Shown one piece after another: positions 1 to 9,992 of a stretch of DNA of 64,000 nucleotides. The notes under the pieces are model-generated. The model worked only from the letters and a program-made list of their open reading frames with translations. It had not been told where the DNA came from and did no database searches. The position numbers and the translations under genes are program-made. Every line of letters starts with the position of its first letter. Position 1 is the first letter of the stretch. The stretch is from Pseudomonas ekonensis (GTDB lineage Bacteria; Pseudomonadota; Gammaproteobacteria; Pseudomonadales; Pseudomonadaceae): contig NZ_JAHSTS010000001.1 in NCBI RefSeq assembly GCF_019145435.1, positions 271,001-335,000 on the forward strand. Reading direction: 5' to 3'.

Positions 1-1
1 G

Positions 2-649
2 CGCCTGGTCAAATCGCTGAAGGCGGCGTTGCAGGCCCTGCCGAACGTCACCATCCGCGAGCAGTGCGAAGTCGGTGGATTCGTCCGCGAAGCGGGCCGG
101 GTGGTCGGCGTCGAGACCTCGGTGGGCGTGATCCGCGGCGATCAGGTGGTGTTGACCACCGGCGCCTGGAGCGGCGAACTGCTCAAGACCCTGGGCCTGA
201 CGTTGCCGGTCGAGCCGGTCAAAGGCCAGATGATCCTCTACAAATGTGCGGCGGACTTTTTGCCGAGCATGGTGCTGGCCAAGGGGCGCTATGCGATTCC
301 GCGCCGCGACGGGCACATCCTGATCGGCAGCACGCTGGAGCATGAAGGCTTCGACAAGACGCCGACCGACGTGGCCTTGGCCAGCCTGAAGGCTTCGGCG
401 GTGGAGCTGCTGCCGGCGCTGGCCGACGCCGAGGTGGTGGGGCATTGGGCCGGCCTGCGGCCGGGCTCGCCGGAAGGCGTTCCCTACATCGGCGCCGTGC
501 CGGGCTTTGACGGGCTGTGGCTCAACTGCGGGCATTACCGCAACGGGCTGGTGCTGGCGCCGGCGTCGTGTCAGTTGTTCGCCGATGTGATGCTGGGGCG
601 GGCGCCGATCATCGATCCGGCCCCGTATGCGCCGCAGGGGCGGATCTAG
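2..649 (+). CDS. thiO: Glycine oxidase / FAD-dependent amino-acid oxidase (ThiO), C-terminal part, cut by window edge
   Basis: About 215 residues are visible, in a frame open to the left edge, so the N-terminal FAD-binding half lies outside the window; full ThiO proteins are near 365 residues. The visible part has the DAO-family substrate and C-terminal FAD regions: LTTGAWS, EPVKGQMILY, the HILIGSTLEHEGFD strand and the closing GLRPGSPEGVPYIG...NCGHYRNG segment that contacts FAD. ThiO oxidises glycine to the iminoglycine needed for the thiazole moiety of thiamine. Its position next to pilR matches other pseudomonads. A general D-amino-acid oxidase role cannot be excluded from this half alone. 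Confidence 0.8.
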   Translation, partial: RLVKSLKAALQALPNVTIREQCEVGGFVREAGRVVGVETSVGVIRGDQVVLTTGAWSGELLKTLGLTLPVEPVKGQMILYKCAADFLPSMVLAKGRYAIPRRDGHILIGSTLEHEGFDKTPTDVALASLKASAVELLPALADAEVVGHWAGLRPGSPEGVPYIGAVPGFDGLWLNCGHYRNGLVLAPASCQLFADVMLGRAPIIDPAPYAPQGRI

Positions 650-696
650 CCGGCACTCGGCGCGTCGGCGAGGCCGCCATCGTCGGATCGCCGCCC

Positions 697-718
697 GGAG
701 CGGGCTTGCCCGCGAAGG
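697..718. repeat. Single REP element
   Basis: An imperfect palindrome with the core GGAGCGGGCTTGCCCGCG lies between the 3' ends of thiO and pilR. It belongs to the GGGAGC...-type REP sequences that recur at 12911, 12975, 32621 and 34698. Its site between convergent gene ends is typical. Confidence 0.65.
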
Positions 719-766
719 CGTCAGTCAAGGCACCGCAGGACAAGACAGTCGCTCCCTTAAAGGGCC

Positions 767-2110
767 TCAGTCCAGCCCCAGTTTCTTGAGGCGGTAGCGC
801 ATCGAGCGGAACGACAGGTTCAGGCGTTGCGCCGCCGCCGTGCGGTTCCAGCGGGTTTCCTCGAGCGCTTGCAGGATCAGCTTGCGCTCGACGTTTTCCA
901 GGTAGTCCTCCAGGTTGTCGATCTGCGTCAGGTCGGCGATGCCGCCCTCGGCCGCGCAGTTGCCTTCGCTCAGGCGCAGGTCGTCGGCTTCGATCGTGCG
1001 GTTTTCGCACAGGGTGTGCGCCCGTTCGAGGACGTTCTCCAGTTCCCGCACGTTGCCCGGGAAGCGGTAGTTCTTCAGGGCCTCGAGCGCTTGCGGGTGC
1101 AGGCGCGCCACCGGCTGGCCGGTGCTGTTGGCCAGGCGCTTGAGCATCTGGCCGGCCAGCGCTTCGATGTCGTCGCGTCGCTCGCGCAGGGAGGGCACCC
1201 GCAGTTCGATCACGTTCAGGCGGTAATACAGATCCTGACGGAATCGTCCGGCGGCGACCTCGGCGTCCAGATCCTTGTGCGTGGCGCAAAGGATGCGCAC
1301 ATCGACAACGGTTTCCTGCTGGCCGCCGACGCTGCGCACGGCCTTTTCCTGGATCGCCCGCAGCAGCTTGACCTGCATAGACAGCGGCAGATCCGCCACC
1401 TCGTCGAGAAACAGCGTGCCGCCGTGGGCCGCCTGGAACAGGCCGGGCTTGTCCTCCACCGCGCCGCTGAAGCTGCCTTTGCGGTGGCCGAAGAACTCGC
1501 TCTCCATCAGCTCCGAAGGGATCGCCCCGCAATTGACCGGCACGAACGGCTGGCCGGCCCGCGGCCCCTGTTCGTGGATCAGGCGTGCGACCAGTTCCTT
1601 GCCGCTGCCGGACTCGCCGCTGATGTACACCGGCGCCTGGCTGCGGGCGAGCTTGTCGATCTGCTTGCGCAGGTTGCGCATGGGCGGGGAGTCGCCCAGC
1701 AGCCGCCGTTCGATCGATGAGACGCCGCCCGCCGCCGGCACGCGCAGGGCGCTGGCGACCAGTTCGCGCAGGCGCGCAAGGTCCACCGGTTTGGTGAGGA
1801 AGTCGAAGGCCCCGGCCTTCAGGGCGTTGATCGCGGTTTCCAGGCTGCCGTAGGCGGTGATCATCGCCACCGGCAGCTGTGGATAACGTTGCTGGAGGTG
1901 CTGCACCAGCTCAAGCCCGGTGCCGTCGGGCAGGCGCATGTCCGTCAGGCACAGGTCGAAGGCCTCGCGGTGCAGCAGCGCCCGGGCCTCGGCCAGGTTG
2001 CGCGCGCTGAAGGTGTCGAGTTTCATCCGTCCCAGGGTGATTTCCAGGAGTTCGCGGATATCCGGCTCGTCGTCGACGATCAGGACTTTTTGCCGTGGGC
2101 TCGTAGTCAA
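767..2110 (-). CDS. pilR: Type IV pilus sigma54-dependent response regulator PilR
   Basis: 447 residues. The receiver domain (about 8-120) has the acidic pair D13-D14 and phosphoacceptor D57 (CLTDMRLPD). The AAA+ sigma54-interaction domain (about 140-370) has Walker A GESGSGKE and Walker [14 protein letters not shown] Fis-type helix-turn-helix closes the protein (WNRTAAAQRLNLSFRSMRYRLKKLG). The L1 loop reads GSFSGA rather than the canonical GAFTGA. I chose the TTG at 2110, whose last bases overlap the pilS stop (TTGA). This gives the usual PilR length and begins 8 residues before KVLIVDDE; an upstream start at 2200 would add about 30 non-conserved residues. Phospho-PilR activates pilA, whose sigma54 promoter is at 21323. 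Confidence 0.95.
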   Translation of the reverse strand: MTTSPRQKVLIVDDEPDIRELLEITLGRMKLDTFSARNLAEARALLHREAFDLCLTDMRLPDGTGLELVQHLQQRYPQLPVAMITAYGSLETAINALKAGAFDFLTKPVDLARLRELVASALRVPAAGGVSSIERRLLGDSPPMRNLRKQIDKLARSQAPVYISGESGSGKELVARLIHEQGPRAGQPFVPVNCGAIPSELMESEFFGHRKGSFSGAVEDKPGLFQAAHGGTLFLDEVADLPLSMQVKLLRAIQEKAVRSVGGQQETVVDVRILCATHKDLDAEVAAGRFRQDLYYRLNVIELRVPSLRERRDDIEALAGQMLKRLANSTGQPVARLHPQALEALKNYRFPGNVRELENVLERAHTLCENRTIEADDLRLSEGNCAAEGGIADLTQIDNLEDYLENVERKLILQALEETRWNRTAAAQRLNLSFRSMRYRLKKLGLD

Positions 2111-3696
2111 CTTTGTTTCCGTCCGTGAGCAAAGGTGATGCGAAAGCAGCCGCCGCCTTGGCGTGGTTTGAAGTCTAGGCGCGCTTGATTGCTTTCGCAC
2201 AGCTCACGGGACAGATAGAGCCCAAGGCCGGTGCCCTGGCTGCTGGTGGTGAAGAACGGTTCGAACAGGTGCGCCTGCTGCTCGGGCGCCACACCCGGGC
2301 CGTTGTCCTGCACGTGCAGCACGGCCTGGCGGGATTCGGGGTCGAGGGACAGCTCCAGCCAGACTTCGGCCTGTTCGTGCAGCGCGCCGCTGTGGCGCCA
2401 GCCGTTGCGCACCAGGTTGTCGAGGACCTGGGTCAGTTGGTCGGGATCCATCAGGGTGCGCAAGTCGCCGGCGCCGATGTGCACGTGCAGCGACTGACGG
2501 GCGGTCGCCTGCTCGCGGGCCTCGGCGGCGAAGCGTTCCAGCCAGGGCTTGAGATCCAGCCGCTGCGGTTCGCTTTGCTGGCGGCGGGACAGTTGCAGGA
2601 CGTTTTCGATGACTCGGTTCATGCGCTGGGAGTGGTCTTGGATGATCTGCGTCAGACGCCGGTCGGCGCCGTCGAGTTCCTCGGACTCGCCCAGCAGTTG
2701 CGCCGCATGGCTGATGGCGCCCAACGGGTTGCGGATCTCGTGGGCGATGCCGGCGGTCAGGCGCCCGAGCGCCGCCAGCTTCAGTTGCTGGGCCTGTTGG
2801 GCGATCTGCGCGAGGTCTTCGAGAAACACCAGGGTCTGGCGTCCCGGGCTCTGCTCCAGGGCGATGAAGCTCGGTTGCAGCACAGGGCCGTCACCGGGCA
2901 TCTTCAGGCTCTGGGGGCGCAGGCTCGGGTTGCTCAGCCACAGTTGCAGACGTTCGACCAGCCCCGGTGCGCAGTCGTCGATCAGTTGCCCGTCGAGGTG
3001 CTGTCGGCCCAGCAGGGCCTTGGCGCTGTGGTTGGCCAACTGGATGCGGCGCTGTTCGTCGAGCACCAGGATGCCGGTGCGCATGCGTTGCAGGATCAGG
3101 GCGTTGAGGGCCTCGAGGCCTTCCACTTCGCTGGCGCGGCGCTCGGCCAGGTGCTCGCTGACCTCCAGGCGCTGCATCAGGCCCTGCACCAGCAGGGACG
3201 CCGCGAAGCACAAGGCACCGAGGGTGCCGGCCTGCAGGTAGTCGTTGGGGCTCAGGGGATGCTCGAAACTGAGCAGGAAGCTCAGGGCGACGATGCCGAG
3301 GGCGCCGACGGCGGCGATCAGCAGGCCGATCCGTCGGCGCAGCAGGGTATTGCTGATGGCCACCGAGACGATCAGCAGGTTGCCCAGGGAGCTCGCCACG
3401 CCGCCGGCCGCGTAGAACAGGCCGCAGAGCAGCAGGATGTCGGTCAGCGCCAGGCCGAACAGTTGCGCCGGGCGGCGGATGTTCTCCAGGAACACCACCA
3501 GGAGGATGTTCAGCACCAGGTACAGCCAGCTGCCGCTGCGCAGCAGTTCGTCGTCGGCCGACGTCAGCAGGCGGTTGTCCATGTTGCTGGATATCAGCAG
3601 CACCAGGGTGATGCCGACGCTCAAGCGAAAGAGATGATAGAGGCGCAGCAGGCGCTGGGCCTGCTTGCCGGAGGCGTCGGCGGTCTCAGCGACCAC
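2107..3696 (-). CDS. pilS: Type IV pilus sensor histidine kinase PilS
   Basis: 529 residues, the usual PilS length. The N-terminal third carries six hydrophobic segments (from YHLFRLSVGITLVLLIS to about residue 175), followed by a PAS-like region. The dimerisation/phosphoacceptor H-box is AGIAHEIRNPLGAISHAAQLL near residue 320, and the C-terminal ATPase has VQDNGPGVAPE and GTGLGLYLSREL. PilS autophosphorylates and passes phosphate to PilR to control pilin transcription. Its stop codon overlaps the pilR start, and its own start overlaps the end of the 77-residue gene upstream by 11 bases, so all three look co-transcribed. Confidence 0.95.
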   Translation of the reverse strand: MVAETADASGKQAQRLLRLYHLFRLSVGITLVLLISSNMDNRLLTSADDELLRSGSWLYLVLNILLVVFLENIRRPAQLFGLALTDILLLCGLFYAAGGVASSLGNLLIVSVAISNTLLRRRIGLLIAAVGALGIVALSFLLSFEHPLSPNDYLQAGTLGALCFAASLLVQGLMQRLEVSEHLAERRASEVEGLEALNALILQRMRTGILVLDEQRRIQLANHSAKALLGRQHLDGQLIDDCAPGLVERLQLWLSNPSLRPQSLKMPGDGPVLQPSFIALEQSPGRQTLVFLEDLAQIAQQAQQLKLAALGRLTAGIAHEIRNPLGAISHAAQLLGESEELDGADRRLTQIIQDHSQRMNRVIENVLQLSRRQQSEPQRLDLKPWLERFAAEAREQATARQSLHVHIGAGDLRTLMDPDQLTQVLDNLVRNGWRHSGALHEQAEVWLELSLDPESRQAVLHVQDNGPGVAPEQQAHLFEPFFTTSSQGTGLGLYLSRELCESNQARLDFKPRQGGGCFRITFAHGRKQS

Positions 3697-3919
3697 TGGA
3701 GCCGGGGCCTTGCTCCAGGTGCGCCTGGCTGCAGTACCACTGCTGCTCGAGGCTCAGGGCACGGTCGCGGGGCAGGTGCACGCCGCAATGGGCGCAGCGC
3801 ACCATGGGCGCTGCGTCCTGTTCGCGGGGAGACTGGGCGGGGGAGGCAGGGGCCTTGATCTTGCGCCAGAGCCAGACGGCGGCGGCGATCAGGGCGATCC
3901 AGAACAGTAAACGAAGCAT
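3686..3919 (-). CDS. Small membrane-anchored PP0621-type protein with Cys pairs
   Basis: 77 residues. One N-terminal membrane segment (LLFWIALIAAAVWLW) is followed by a short linker and a cytoplasmic-looking domain with C-A-H-C-G and a later W-Y-C-S-Q-A-H. These ligands suggest a small zinc-binding or treble-clef-like fold, by inference only. It resembles the conserved hypothetical (PP0621 family) found immediately upstream of pilS in pseudomonads. Its 3' end overlaps the pilS start, which suggests translational coupling and perhaps a role in PilS signalling. Biochemical function is unknown. Confidence 0.75.
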   Translation of the reverse strand: MLRLLFWIALIAAAVWLWRKIKAPASPAQSPREQDAAPMVRCAHCGVHLPRDRALSLEQQWYCSQAHLEQGPGSSGR

Positions 3920-4002
3920 GATGGGCGGCTTTTCGGCTGATGATCCGGCAGTTTAGCCAAGGAGTCCGCCGGTCGCACAGCCCCGTCAAACGCGGCAACG
4001 AA

Positions 4003-4029
4003 AAAGGGAGATCCGAAGATCTCCCTTTC
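4003..4029 (-). terminator. Rho-independent terminator of bamD
   Basis: An 11-bp perfect inverted repeat (AAAGGGAGATC / GATCTCCCTTT) with a CGAA tetraloop lies 19 bases after the bamD stop. It is followed on the minus strand by T-rich sequence. Confidence 0.85.
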
Positions 4030-4047
4030 TGGTGCGGCCGCTGCGGA

Positions 4048-5064
4048 TCAGTCGAACAGACCGAAGGTCATGTAGCTGAAGATCGAACGGTCGGAGCTGC
4101 CGGACTCGGATTCCGGCTCTTCGATCACGTTGCCGTTTTCGTCTTTTGGCTTGAGCTCGTTCGGGATCGCGTCCTTCGCGTCCTGGAACTGCTTCTGCAC
4201 GTCCTGGTTGGCGCGGGTCTCTCCCGGCGGCAGCGGCGGACGGGACTCGATCAGGCCGAGGGTGGCCTTGCTCAGCCACGAACGGTTGTCGGCTTCGGCC
4301 ACCGACGGCACGAACTGACCGTCCACCAGGCTCGGGTGGTTCGGGTAGTTGAGCTTCAGGGTCTCGAGGCTGGAGGCCGCCAGTTCGTCCAGGTGCAGGC
4401 GCTGGTAGGCTTCGGTCATCACCGCCAGGCCGTCGCCCACCGATGGGGTCTCCTGGAAGTTTTCCACCACGTAGCGGCCACGGTTGGCGGCGGCGACGTA
4501 GGCCTGACGGGTCAGGTAGTAGTCGGCCACGTGGATCTCGTAGGCCGCCAGCAGGTTGCGCAGGTAGATCATGCGCTGCTTGGCGTCCGGCGCGTAGCGG
4601 CTGTTCGGGTAGCGGCTGGTCAGCTGGGCGAACTCGTTGTAGGAGTCGCGGGCGGCGCCCGGGTCACGCTTGGTCATGTCCAGCGGCAGGAAGCGCGCCA
4701 GCAGGCCGACGTCCTGGTCGAACGAGGTCAGGCCCTTGAGGTAGTAGGCGTAATCGACGTTCGGGTGCTGCGGATGCAGGCGGATGAAGCGCTCGGCGGC
4801 GGACTTGGCGGCTTCCGGCTCGGCGTTCTTGTAGTTGGCGTAGATCAGTTCGAGCTGGGCCTGGTCGGCGTACCGGCCGAACGGATAGCGCGACTCCAGG
4901 GCCTTCAGCTTGGCGGTGGCGCTGGTGTAGCTGCTGTTGTCCAGGTCGTTCTGGGCCTGCTGGTACAGCTCGGCTTCGCTCAGGTTTTCGTCTACGACTT
5001 CCTTCGATGAGCAAGCGGCGGTCAATGCGAGGATGGCGATCAGCAGCAGGTGTTTCACTTGCAT
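4048..5064 (-). CDS. bamD: Outer-membrane protein assembly lipoprotein BamD
   Basis: 338 residues. BamD is the essential lipoprotein partner of BamA in the beta-barrel assembly machine, facing the periplasm from the outer membrane. A signal peptide ([18 protein letters not shown]) ends in a lipobox with Cys 17. Helical TPR-like repeats follow ([19 protein letters not shown], then the [16 protein letters not shown] type). The start at 5064 is chosen because it opens directly onto the signal peptide; an upstream extension to 5217 is not conserved in character. The C-terminal tail after residue 270 is acidic and low-complexity. rluD is divergent. Confidence 0.95.
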   Translation of the reverse strand: MQVKHLLLIAILALTAACSSKEVVDENLSEAELYQQAQNDLDNSSYTSATAKLKALESRYPFGRYADQAQLELIYANYKNAEPEAAKSAAERFIRLHPQHPNVDYAYYLKGLTSFDQDVGLLARFLPLDMTKRDPGAARDSYNEFAQLTSRYPNSRYAPDAKQRMIYLRNLLAAYEIHVADYYLTRQAYVAAANRGRYVVENFQETPSVGDGLAVMTEAYQRLHLDELAASSLETLKLNYPNHPSLVDGQFVPSVAEADNRSWLSKATLGLIESRPPLPPGETRANQDVQKQFQDAKDAIPNELKPKDENGNVIEEPESESGSSDRSIFSYMTFGLFD

Positions 5065-5215
5065 GGCGGCTTGCGTCCCTATGACGGCCGCTGTCTTGGG
5101 CGGGACCGTCCTGTTATGATGAGCGCCCCGTTGAAAAGCCTCGGGGCAAAAGAAGCCGTATTTAACCACAAGCGCGCAGCCGAAACCAAAGGCTGTGCCG
5201 ACGCCCAGTCCGAGC

Positions 5216-6178
5216 ATGTCCGATAAAATTGAACTTCGCGCAGAGGTGCCGTCCGAACTGGGCGGCCAACGCCTCGATCAAGTCGCCGCCCAACTCTTCG
5301 CCGAGCACTCGCGCTCGCGCCTTTCCGCCTGGATCAAAGACGGCCGCCTGACCGTGGACGGCGCGGTCATCCGTCCGCGCGACATCGTTCACGGCGGCTC
5401 GGTGCTGGAGCTGACCGCCGAGCAGGAAGCCCAGGGCGAGTGGGTGGCCCAGGACATCGAGCTGGACATCGTCTATGAAGACGACGACATCCTGGTGATC
5501 AACAAGCCTGCCGGTCTGGTGGTGCACCCGGCCGCCGGCCACGCCGACGGCACGCTGCTCAACGCCCTGCTGCACCACGTGCCGGACATCGTCAACGTCC
5601 CGCGTGCCGGCATCGTGCACCGCCTGGACAAGGACACCACCGGCCTGATGGTGGTGGCCAAGACCATCCAGGCGCAGACCAAACTGGTCGCCCAGCTGCA
5701 GAGCCGCACCGTCAGCCGCATCTATGAATGCATCGTGATCGGCGTGGTGACCGCCGGCGGCAAGATCAACGCGCCGATCGGCCGCCACGGCCAGCAGCGC
5801 CAGCGCATGGCGGTGATGGAAGGCGGCAAGCCGGCCGTCAGCCACTACCGCGTGCTGGAGCGCTTCCGTTCCCACACCCACGTGCGGGTGAAGCTGGAGA
5901 CCGGGCGCACCCACCAGATCCGCGTGCACATGGCGCACATCAACTTCCCGCTGGTCGGCGACCCGGCCTACGGCGGCCGTTTCCGCATTCCGCCGGCCGC
6001 GAGCCAGACCATGGTCGAGTCCCTCAAGCATTTTCCGCGTCAGGCCCTGCATGCGCGGTTCCTTGAGCTGGAACACCCGACCACCGGCGAGCGTATGAGT
6101 TGGGAATCGCCGCTGCCGGAAGACTTCGTCTGGCTGCTGACCCTGCTCAAGCAGGACCGCGAGGCGTTCGTCGGATGA
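5216..6178 (+). CDS. rluD: 23S rRNA pseudouridine synthase RluD
   Basis: 320 residues. An S4 RNA-binding domain covers about residues 10-75 ([11 protein letters not shown]...[13 protein letters not shown]). The RluA-family catalytic motif [18 protein letters not shown] places the catalytic Asp at 138, and [14 protein letters not shown] is also present. RluD makes pseudouridines in helix 69 of 23S rRNA (1911/1915/1917 in E. coli) and supports ribosome assembly. The ATG at 5216 gives the family-standard N-terminus; a GTG 21 bases upstream is possible. It is translationally coupled to pgeF through an ATGA overlap. Confidence 0.95.
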   Translation: MSDKIELRAEVPSELGGQRLDQVAAQLFAEHSRSRLSAWIKDGRLTVDGAVIRPRDIVHGGSVLELTAEQEAQGEWVAQDIELDIVYEDDDILVINKPAGLVVHPAAGHADGTLLNALLHHVPDIVNVPRAGIVHRLDKDTTGLMVVAKTIQAQTKLVAQLQSRTVSRIYECIVIGVVTAGGKINAPIGRHGQQRQRMAVMEGGKPAVSHYRVLERFRSHTHVRVKLETGRTHQIRVHMAHINFPLVGDPAYGGRFRIPPAASQTMVESLKHFPRQALHARFLELEHPTTGERMSWESPLPEDFVWLLTLLKQDREAFVG

Positions 6179-6912
6179 ACTGGCTGACGCCGGACTGGCC
6201 CGCGCCGGCCAGCGTCAAGGCCTGTGTCACCACCCGCGAGGGCGGTGTCAGCGAGGCGCCGTTCGACACGCTCAACCTGGGCGATCACGTGGATGACCGC
6301 CCCCAGGACGTCGCCGAGAACCGTCGGCGCCTCACCGATCACTTTTCGATCAGGCCCGCCTGGCTGCAGCAGGTCCACGGCATCGCCGTGGCCCACGCCG
6401 ACCCCGCCGTGGTGGCGACCGCCGACGCCAGTTGGACCGCCACGCCTGGCATCGCCTGCGCCGCGATGACGGCCGATTGCCTGCCGGCGCTGTTCTGCGA
6501 CCGTGCGGGCACCCGCGTCGCCGCCGCCCATGCCGGCTGGCGCGGTCTGGCTGCCGGCGTGCTGGAAGCCACCCTAGACACCCTGGGCACCGCGCCTGAT
6601 GACGTGTTGGTGTGGCTTGGCCCGGCCATCGGCCCGCAGGCCTTCGAAGTGGGCCCGGAAGTGCGGGAAGTCTTCGTCGATCAATTACCCGCCGCGGCAG
6701 CCGCTTTTGTCCCGAGCCAAAACGCCGGCAAGTTCATGGCCGACATCTATCTGCTGGCGCGCCTGCGCCTGGCCGAGCGGGGTGTCACGGCGGTGTACGG
6801 CGGCGGTTTCTGCACCGTCAGCGACCCGCGCTTCTTCTCCTACCGCCGCGCATCGCGCACCGGGCGCTTCGCCTCGCTGGTGTGGCTGGAGGCCCCCGGC
6901 GGCGCCGTCTGA
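6175..6912 (+). CDS. pgeF: Purine nucleoside phosphorylase / laccase-domain protein PgeF (YfiH)
   Basis: 245 residues, DUF152/YfiH family. The conserved metal-site residues are visible: His 68 (QQVHG), Cys 102 (TADCLP) and His 119 (AAHAGWRG). E. coli YfiH/PgeF removes misincorporated L-Ser from UDP-MurNAc during peptidoglycan synthesis, and related enzymes act as purine nucleoside phosphorylases; which activity dominates here cannot be read from sequence. The start at 6175 overlaps the rluD stop (ATGA). rluD-pgeF is a common gamma-proteobacterial pair, and clpB lies downstream under its own promoter. Confidence 0.9.
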   Translation: MNWLTPDWPAPASVKACVTTREGGVSEAPFDTLNLGDHVDDRPQDVAENRRRLTDHFSIRPAWLQQVHGIAVAHADPAVVATADASWTATPGIACAAMTADCLPALFCDRAGTRVAAAHAGWRGLAAGVLEATLDTLGTAPDDVLVWLGPAIGPQAFEVGPEVREVFVDQLPAAAAAFVPSQNAGKFMADIYLLARLRLAERGVTAVYGGGFCTVSDPRFFSYRRASRTGRFASLVWLEAPGGAV

Positions 6913-7030
6913 AGGCGCCGGTTTCTGCCATGCCGCGTCGCCCGAGGCCGGCAACCGACCGTCAAACGGAAACGCATCGGCCCGCCCGGGCACCCGCTAA
7001 GCTTGTCTGACCTGCATCAATCCCCTGACG

Positions 7031-7059
7031 CTTGAATCTTCCAGAATCGGCCGCATCTA
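7031..7059 (+). promoter_or_regulatory. Sigma32 (heat-shock) type promoter of clpB
   Basis: CTTGAA at 7031-7036, a 14-base spacer and CCGCATCTA at 7051-7059 match the RpoH consensus (CTTGAA, 13-17 bases, CCCCATnTA). It sits about 75 bases before the clpB start. Confidence 0.75.
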
Positions 7060-7132
7060 TAGCGGTATCTGGCAGGTTTCTTCATTCAGGATGGTTTCCT
7101 AGATCCGACCTGCTCAAAAGGAAGGTGACCCC

Positions 7133-9697
7133 ATGCGTATAGACCGTTTAACCAGCAAACTTCAGTTGGCCCTGTCCGATGCCCAATCCCTGGCCGTCGG
7201 CCTCGACCATCCGGGCATCGAACCTGCGCACCTGATGCAGGCCATGCTCGAACAGCAGGGCGGCTCGATCAAACCCCTGTTGATGCAGGTGGGCTTCGAC
7301 GTCAACAGCCTGCGCAAAGAGCTGACCAAAGAGCTCGACCAACTGCCGAAAATCCAGAACCCGACCGGCGACGTCAACATGTCGCAGGACCTGGCGCGCC
7401 TGCTCAACCAGGCCGACCGCCTGGCCCAGCAGAAGGGTGACCAGTTCATATCCAGCGAGCTGGTGCTGCTCGCCGCCATGGACGAGAACAGCAAGCTGGG
7501 CAAGCTGCTGCTCGGCCAGGGCGTGAGCAAGAAGGCCCTGGAGAACGCGATCAACAACCTGCGCGGCGGCGAGGCGGTCAACGACGCCAACCACGAGGAA
7601 TCGCGCCAGGCCCTGGACAAGTACACCATCGACCTGACCAAGCGCGCCGAAGACGGCAAGCTCGACCCGGTGATCGGCCGTGACGACGAGATCCGCCGCA
7701 CCATCCAGGTCCTGCAGCGCCGCACCAAGAACAACCCGGTGCTGATCGGCGAGCCTGGCGTGGGCAAGACCGCCATCGCCGAAGGCCTCGCCCAGCGGAT
7801 CATCAACGGCGAAGTGCCGGACGGCCTGCGCGGCAAGCGTCTGCTGTCGCTGGACATGGGCGCGCTGATCGCCGGCGCCAAGTACCGCGGCGAGTTCGAG
7901 GAGCGGCTCAAGGCGCTGCTCAACGAACTGTCCAAGCAGGAAGGGCAGATCATCCTGTTCATCGACGAGTTGCACACCATGGTCGGCGCCGGCAAGGGCG
8001 AAGGCTCGATGGACGCCGGCAACATGCTCAAGCCGGCCCTGGCCCGCGGCGAACTGCACTGCGTGGGCGCCACGACGCTCAACGAGTACCGCCAGTACAT
8101 CGAGAAGGACGCGGCCCTTGAGCGGCGTTTCCAGAAGGTGTTGGTGGACGAGCCGAGCGAAGAGGACACCATCGCGATCCTGCGCGGCCTGAAGGAGCGC
8201 TACGAGGTGCACCACAAGGTGGCGATCACCGACGGCGCGATCATCGCGGCGGCGAAGCTCAGCCATCGCTACATCACCGACCGGCAGTTGCCGGACAAGG
8301 CCATCGACCTGATCGACGAGGCCGCCAGCCGCATCCGCATGGAAATCGATTCCAAGCCCGAAGTGCTGGACCGTCTGGAGCGCCGCCTGATTCAGCTGAA
8401 GGTCGAATCCCAGGCGCTGAAGAAGGAAAGCGACGACGCGGCGAAGAAGCGCCTGGAGAAGCTTCAGGAAGAAATCGACCGCCACGAGCGCGAGTATTCG
8501 GACCTGGAAGAGATCTGGAACTCGGAAAAGGCCGAAGTCCAGGGCTCTGCGCAGATCCAGCAGAAGATCGAGCAGTCCCGCCAGGAACTGGAAGCGGCGC
8601 GGCGCAAGGGCGACCTCAACCGCATGGCCGAGCTGCAGTACGGGGTGATCCCGGACCTGGAGCGCAGCCTGCAGATGGTCGACCAGCACGGCAAGAGCGA
8701 GAACCAGTTGCTGCGCAGCAAGGTGACCGAAGAGGAAATCGCTGAAGTCGTGTCGAAGTGGACCGGCATCCCGGTGTCGAAAATGCTCGAAGGCGAGCGC
8801 GACAAACTGATGAAGATGGAAAGCCTGCTGCATCAGCGTGTGATCGGCCAGGACGAGGCGGTGGTGGCGGTGGCCAACGCCGTGCGGCGTTCCCGCGCCG
8901 GGCTGGCGGATCCGAACCGGCCGAGCGGCTCGTTCATGTTCCTCGGCCCGACCGGGGTCGGCAAGACCGAGCTGTGCAAGGCGCTGGCCGAGTTCCTCTT
9001 CGACACCGAAGAGGCGATGGTGCGGATCGACATGTCCGAGTTCATGGAGAAACACTCCGTGGCGCGGTTGATCGGTGCGCCGCCGGGCTACGTGGGCTAT
9101 GAAGAGGGCGGTTACCTGACCGAAGCGGTTCGGCGCAAGCCGTACTCGGTGATCCTTCTGGACGAAGTCGAGAAGGCCCACCCGGACGTGTTCAACATCC
9201 TGCTGCAAGTGCTGGAGGACGGACGCCTGACCGACAGCCACGGGCGCACGGTGGATTTTCGCAACACGGTGATCGTGATGACCTCCAACCTCGGCTCGAT
9301 GCAGATCCAGGAACTGGTGGGCGACCGCGAGGCCCAGCGTGCGGCGGTGATGGACGCGATTTCCACCCACTTCCGGCCGGAGTTCATCAACCGGGTCGAC
9401 GAAGTGGTGATCTTCGAGCCGTTGGCGCGGGATCAGATCGCCGGCATCACCGAGATCCAGCTGGGCCGCCTGCGCAGCCGTCTGGCCGAGCGCGAGCTGA
9501 AGCTGGAGCTGAGCCCGGAGGCGATGGACAAGCTGATTGCCGTCGGCTACGACCCGGTCTATGGCGCACGTCCGCTGAAACGGGCGATCCAGCGCTGGAT
9601 CGAGAACCCGCTGGCGCAGTTGATCCTGTCCGGACGCTTCATGCCGGGCGAAACGGCGACCGGTGTGGTGGAGAACGACGAGATCGCGTTCAGCTGA
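7133..9697 (+). CDS. clpB: ATP-dependent disaggregase ClpB
   Basis: 854 residues. The order is Clp_N repeats (1-145), first AAA+ module with Walker [10 protein letters not shown] (about 205), a long coiled-coil M domain (about 410-525), second AAA+ module with Walker [10 protein letters not shown] (about 605) and a C-terminal D2-small domain. ClpB works with DnaK to extract and refold polypeptides from aggregates. There is no ClpP-binding tripeptide loop of the ClpA type. An AAGGAAGGTGACC ribosome binding site precedes the ATG. A sigma32-type promoter lies upstream and a strong terminator downstream, so the gene is monocistronic. Confidence 0.97.
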   Translation: MRIDRLTSKLQLALSDAQSLAVGLDHPGIEPAHLMQAMLEQQGGSIKPLLMQVGFDVNSLRKELTKELDQLPKIQNPTGDVNMSQDLARLLNQADRLAQQKGDQFISSELVLLAAMDENSKLGKLLLGQGVSKKALENAINNLRGGEAVNDANHEESRQALDKYTIDLTKRAEDGKLDPVIGRDDEIRRTIQVLQRRTKNNPVLIGEPGVGKTAIAEGLAQRIINGEVPDGLRGKRLLSLDMGALIAGAKYRGEFEERLKALLNELSKQEGQIILFIDELHTMVGAGKGEGSMDAGNMLKPALARGELHCVGATTLNEYRQYIEKDAALERRFQKVLVDEPSEEDTIAILRGLKERYEVHHKVAITDGAIIAAAKLSHRYITDRQLPDKAIDLIDEAASRIRMEIDSKPEVLDRLERRLIQLKVESQALKKESDDAAKKRLEKLQEEIDRHEREYSDLEEIWNSEKAEVQGSAQIQQKIEQSRQELEAARRKGDLNRMAELQYGVIPDLERSLQMVDQHGKSENQLLRSKVTEEEIAEVVSKWTGIPVSKMLEGERDKLMKMESLLHQRVIGQDEAVVAVANAVRRSRAGLADPNRPSGSFMFLGPTGVGKTELCKALAEFLFDTEEAMVRIDMSEFMEKHSVARLIGAPPGYVGYEEGGYLTEAVRRKPYSVILLDEVEKAHPDVFNILLQVLEDGRLTDSHGRTVDFRNTVIVMTSNLGSMQIQELVGDREAQRAAVMDAISTHFRPEFINRVDEVVIFEPLARDQIAGITEIQLGRLRSRLAERELKLELSPEAMDKLIAVGYDPVYGARPLKRAIQRWIENPLAQLILSGRFMPGETATGVVENDEIAFS

Positions 9698-9715
9698 CGC
9701 TCGGCGCCAAAGAAG

Positions 9716-9746
9716 AAGGCCTCGCCCATCGCGAGGCCTTTTTTTT
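9716..9746 (+). terminator. Rho-independent terminator of clpB
   Basis: A 10-bp perfect stem AAGGCCTCGC / GCGAGGCCTT with a 5-base loop is followed by an uninterrupted T tract, 19 bases after the clpB stop. Confidence 0.93.
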
Positions 9747-9992
9747 CGCCAGGCTGTTGAACTCAAAGGAAAAGGCTTGTAAAGTGCGCCCCGCAGTCAG
9801 TCACCCGCAGGGCTTCAGCTCACTGAGTTGAAATCCGAAATAAGTTGCAAATCATTAACTTGAAAGCAATTTAGGGGGTTGACAGAGGTGTTCTAGGTTG
9901 TAGAATAGCGCGCCTCAGACACACGAACGCAGCGATGCGAACGGGTGGCGGAGGTGAGGCAAGCCTCACTGTTGTAACTTGAAATATGTAGT
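9747..9992 (+). other. Intergenic region upstream of the tRNA cluster
   Basis: About 245 bases without a credible coding frame. The first part is AT-richer than the surroundings and may act as a UP-element region. The strong promoter at 9879-9906 lies in its second half. About 85 bases of leader separate that promoter from tRNA-Asn. Confidence 0.6.
9879..9906 (+). promoter_or_regulatory. Sigma70 promoter of the tRNA cluster
   Basis: A consensus TTGACA -35 (9879-9884), 16-base spacer and TAGAAT -10 (9901-9906) are followed by a GC-rich AGCGCGCCTC discriminator typical of stringently controlled stable-RNA promoters. The same TTGACA-16-TAGAAT-GCGCGCCTC layout recurs at 63962. Confidence 0.85.

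Noticed and set aside
2185..3858. 557-codon open frame on the plus strand opposite pilS
   Set aside because: Antisense to a gene with clear kinase motifs; its composition (Gln, His, Ala, Gly, Val runs) is the usual mirror of GC-rich Pseudomonas codons.
7148..9766. 872-codon open frame on the minus strand opposite clpB
   Set aside because: Shadow frame of clpB with no recognisable domain; it even reads through the clpB terminator.
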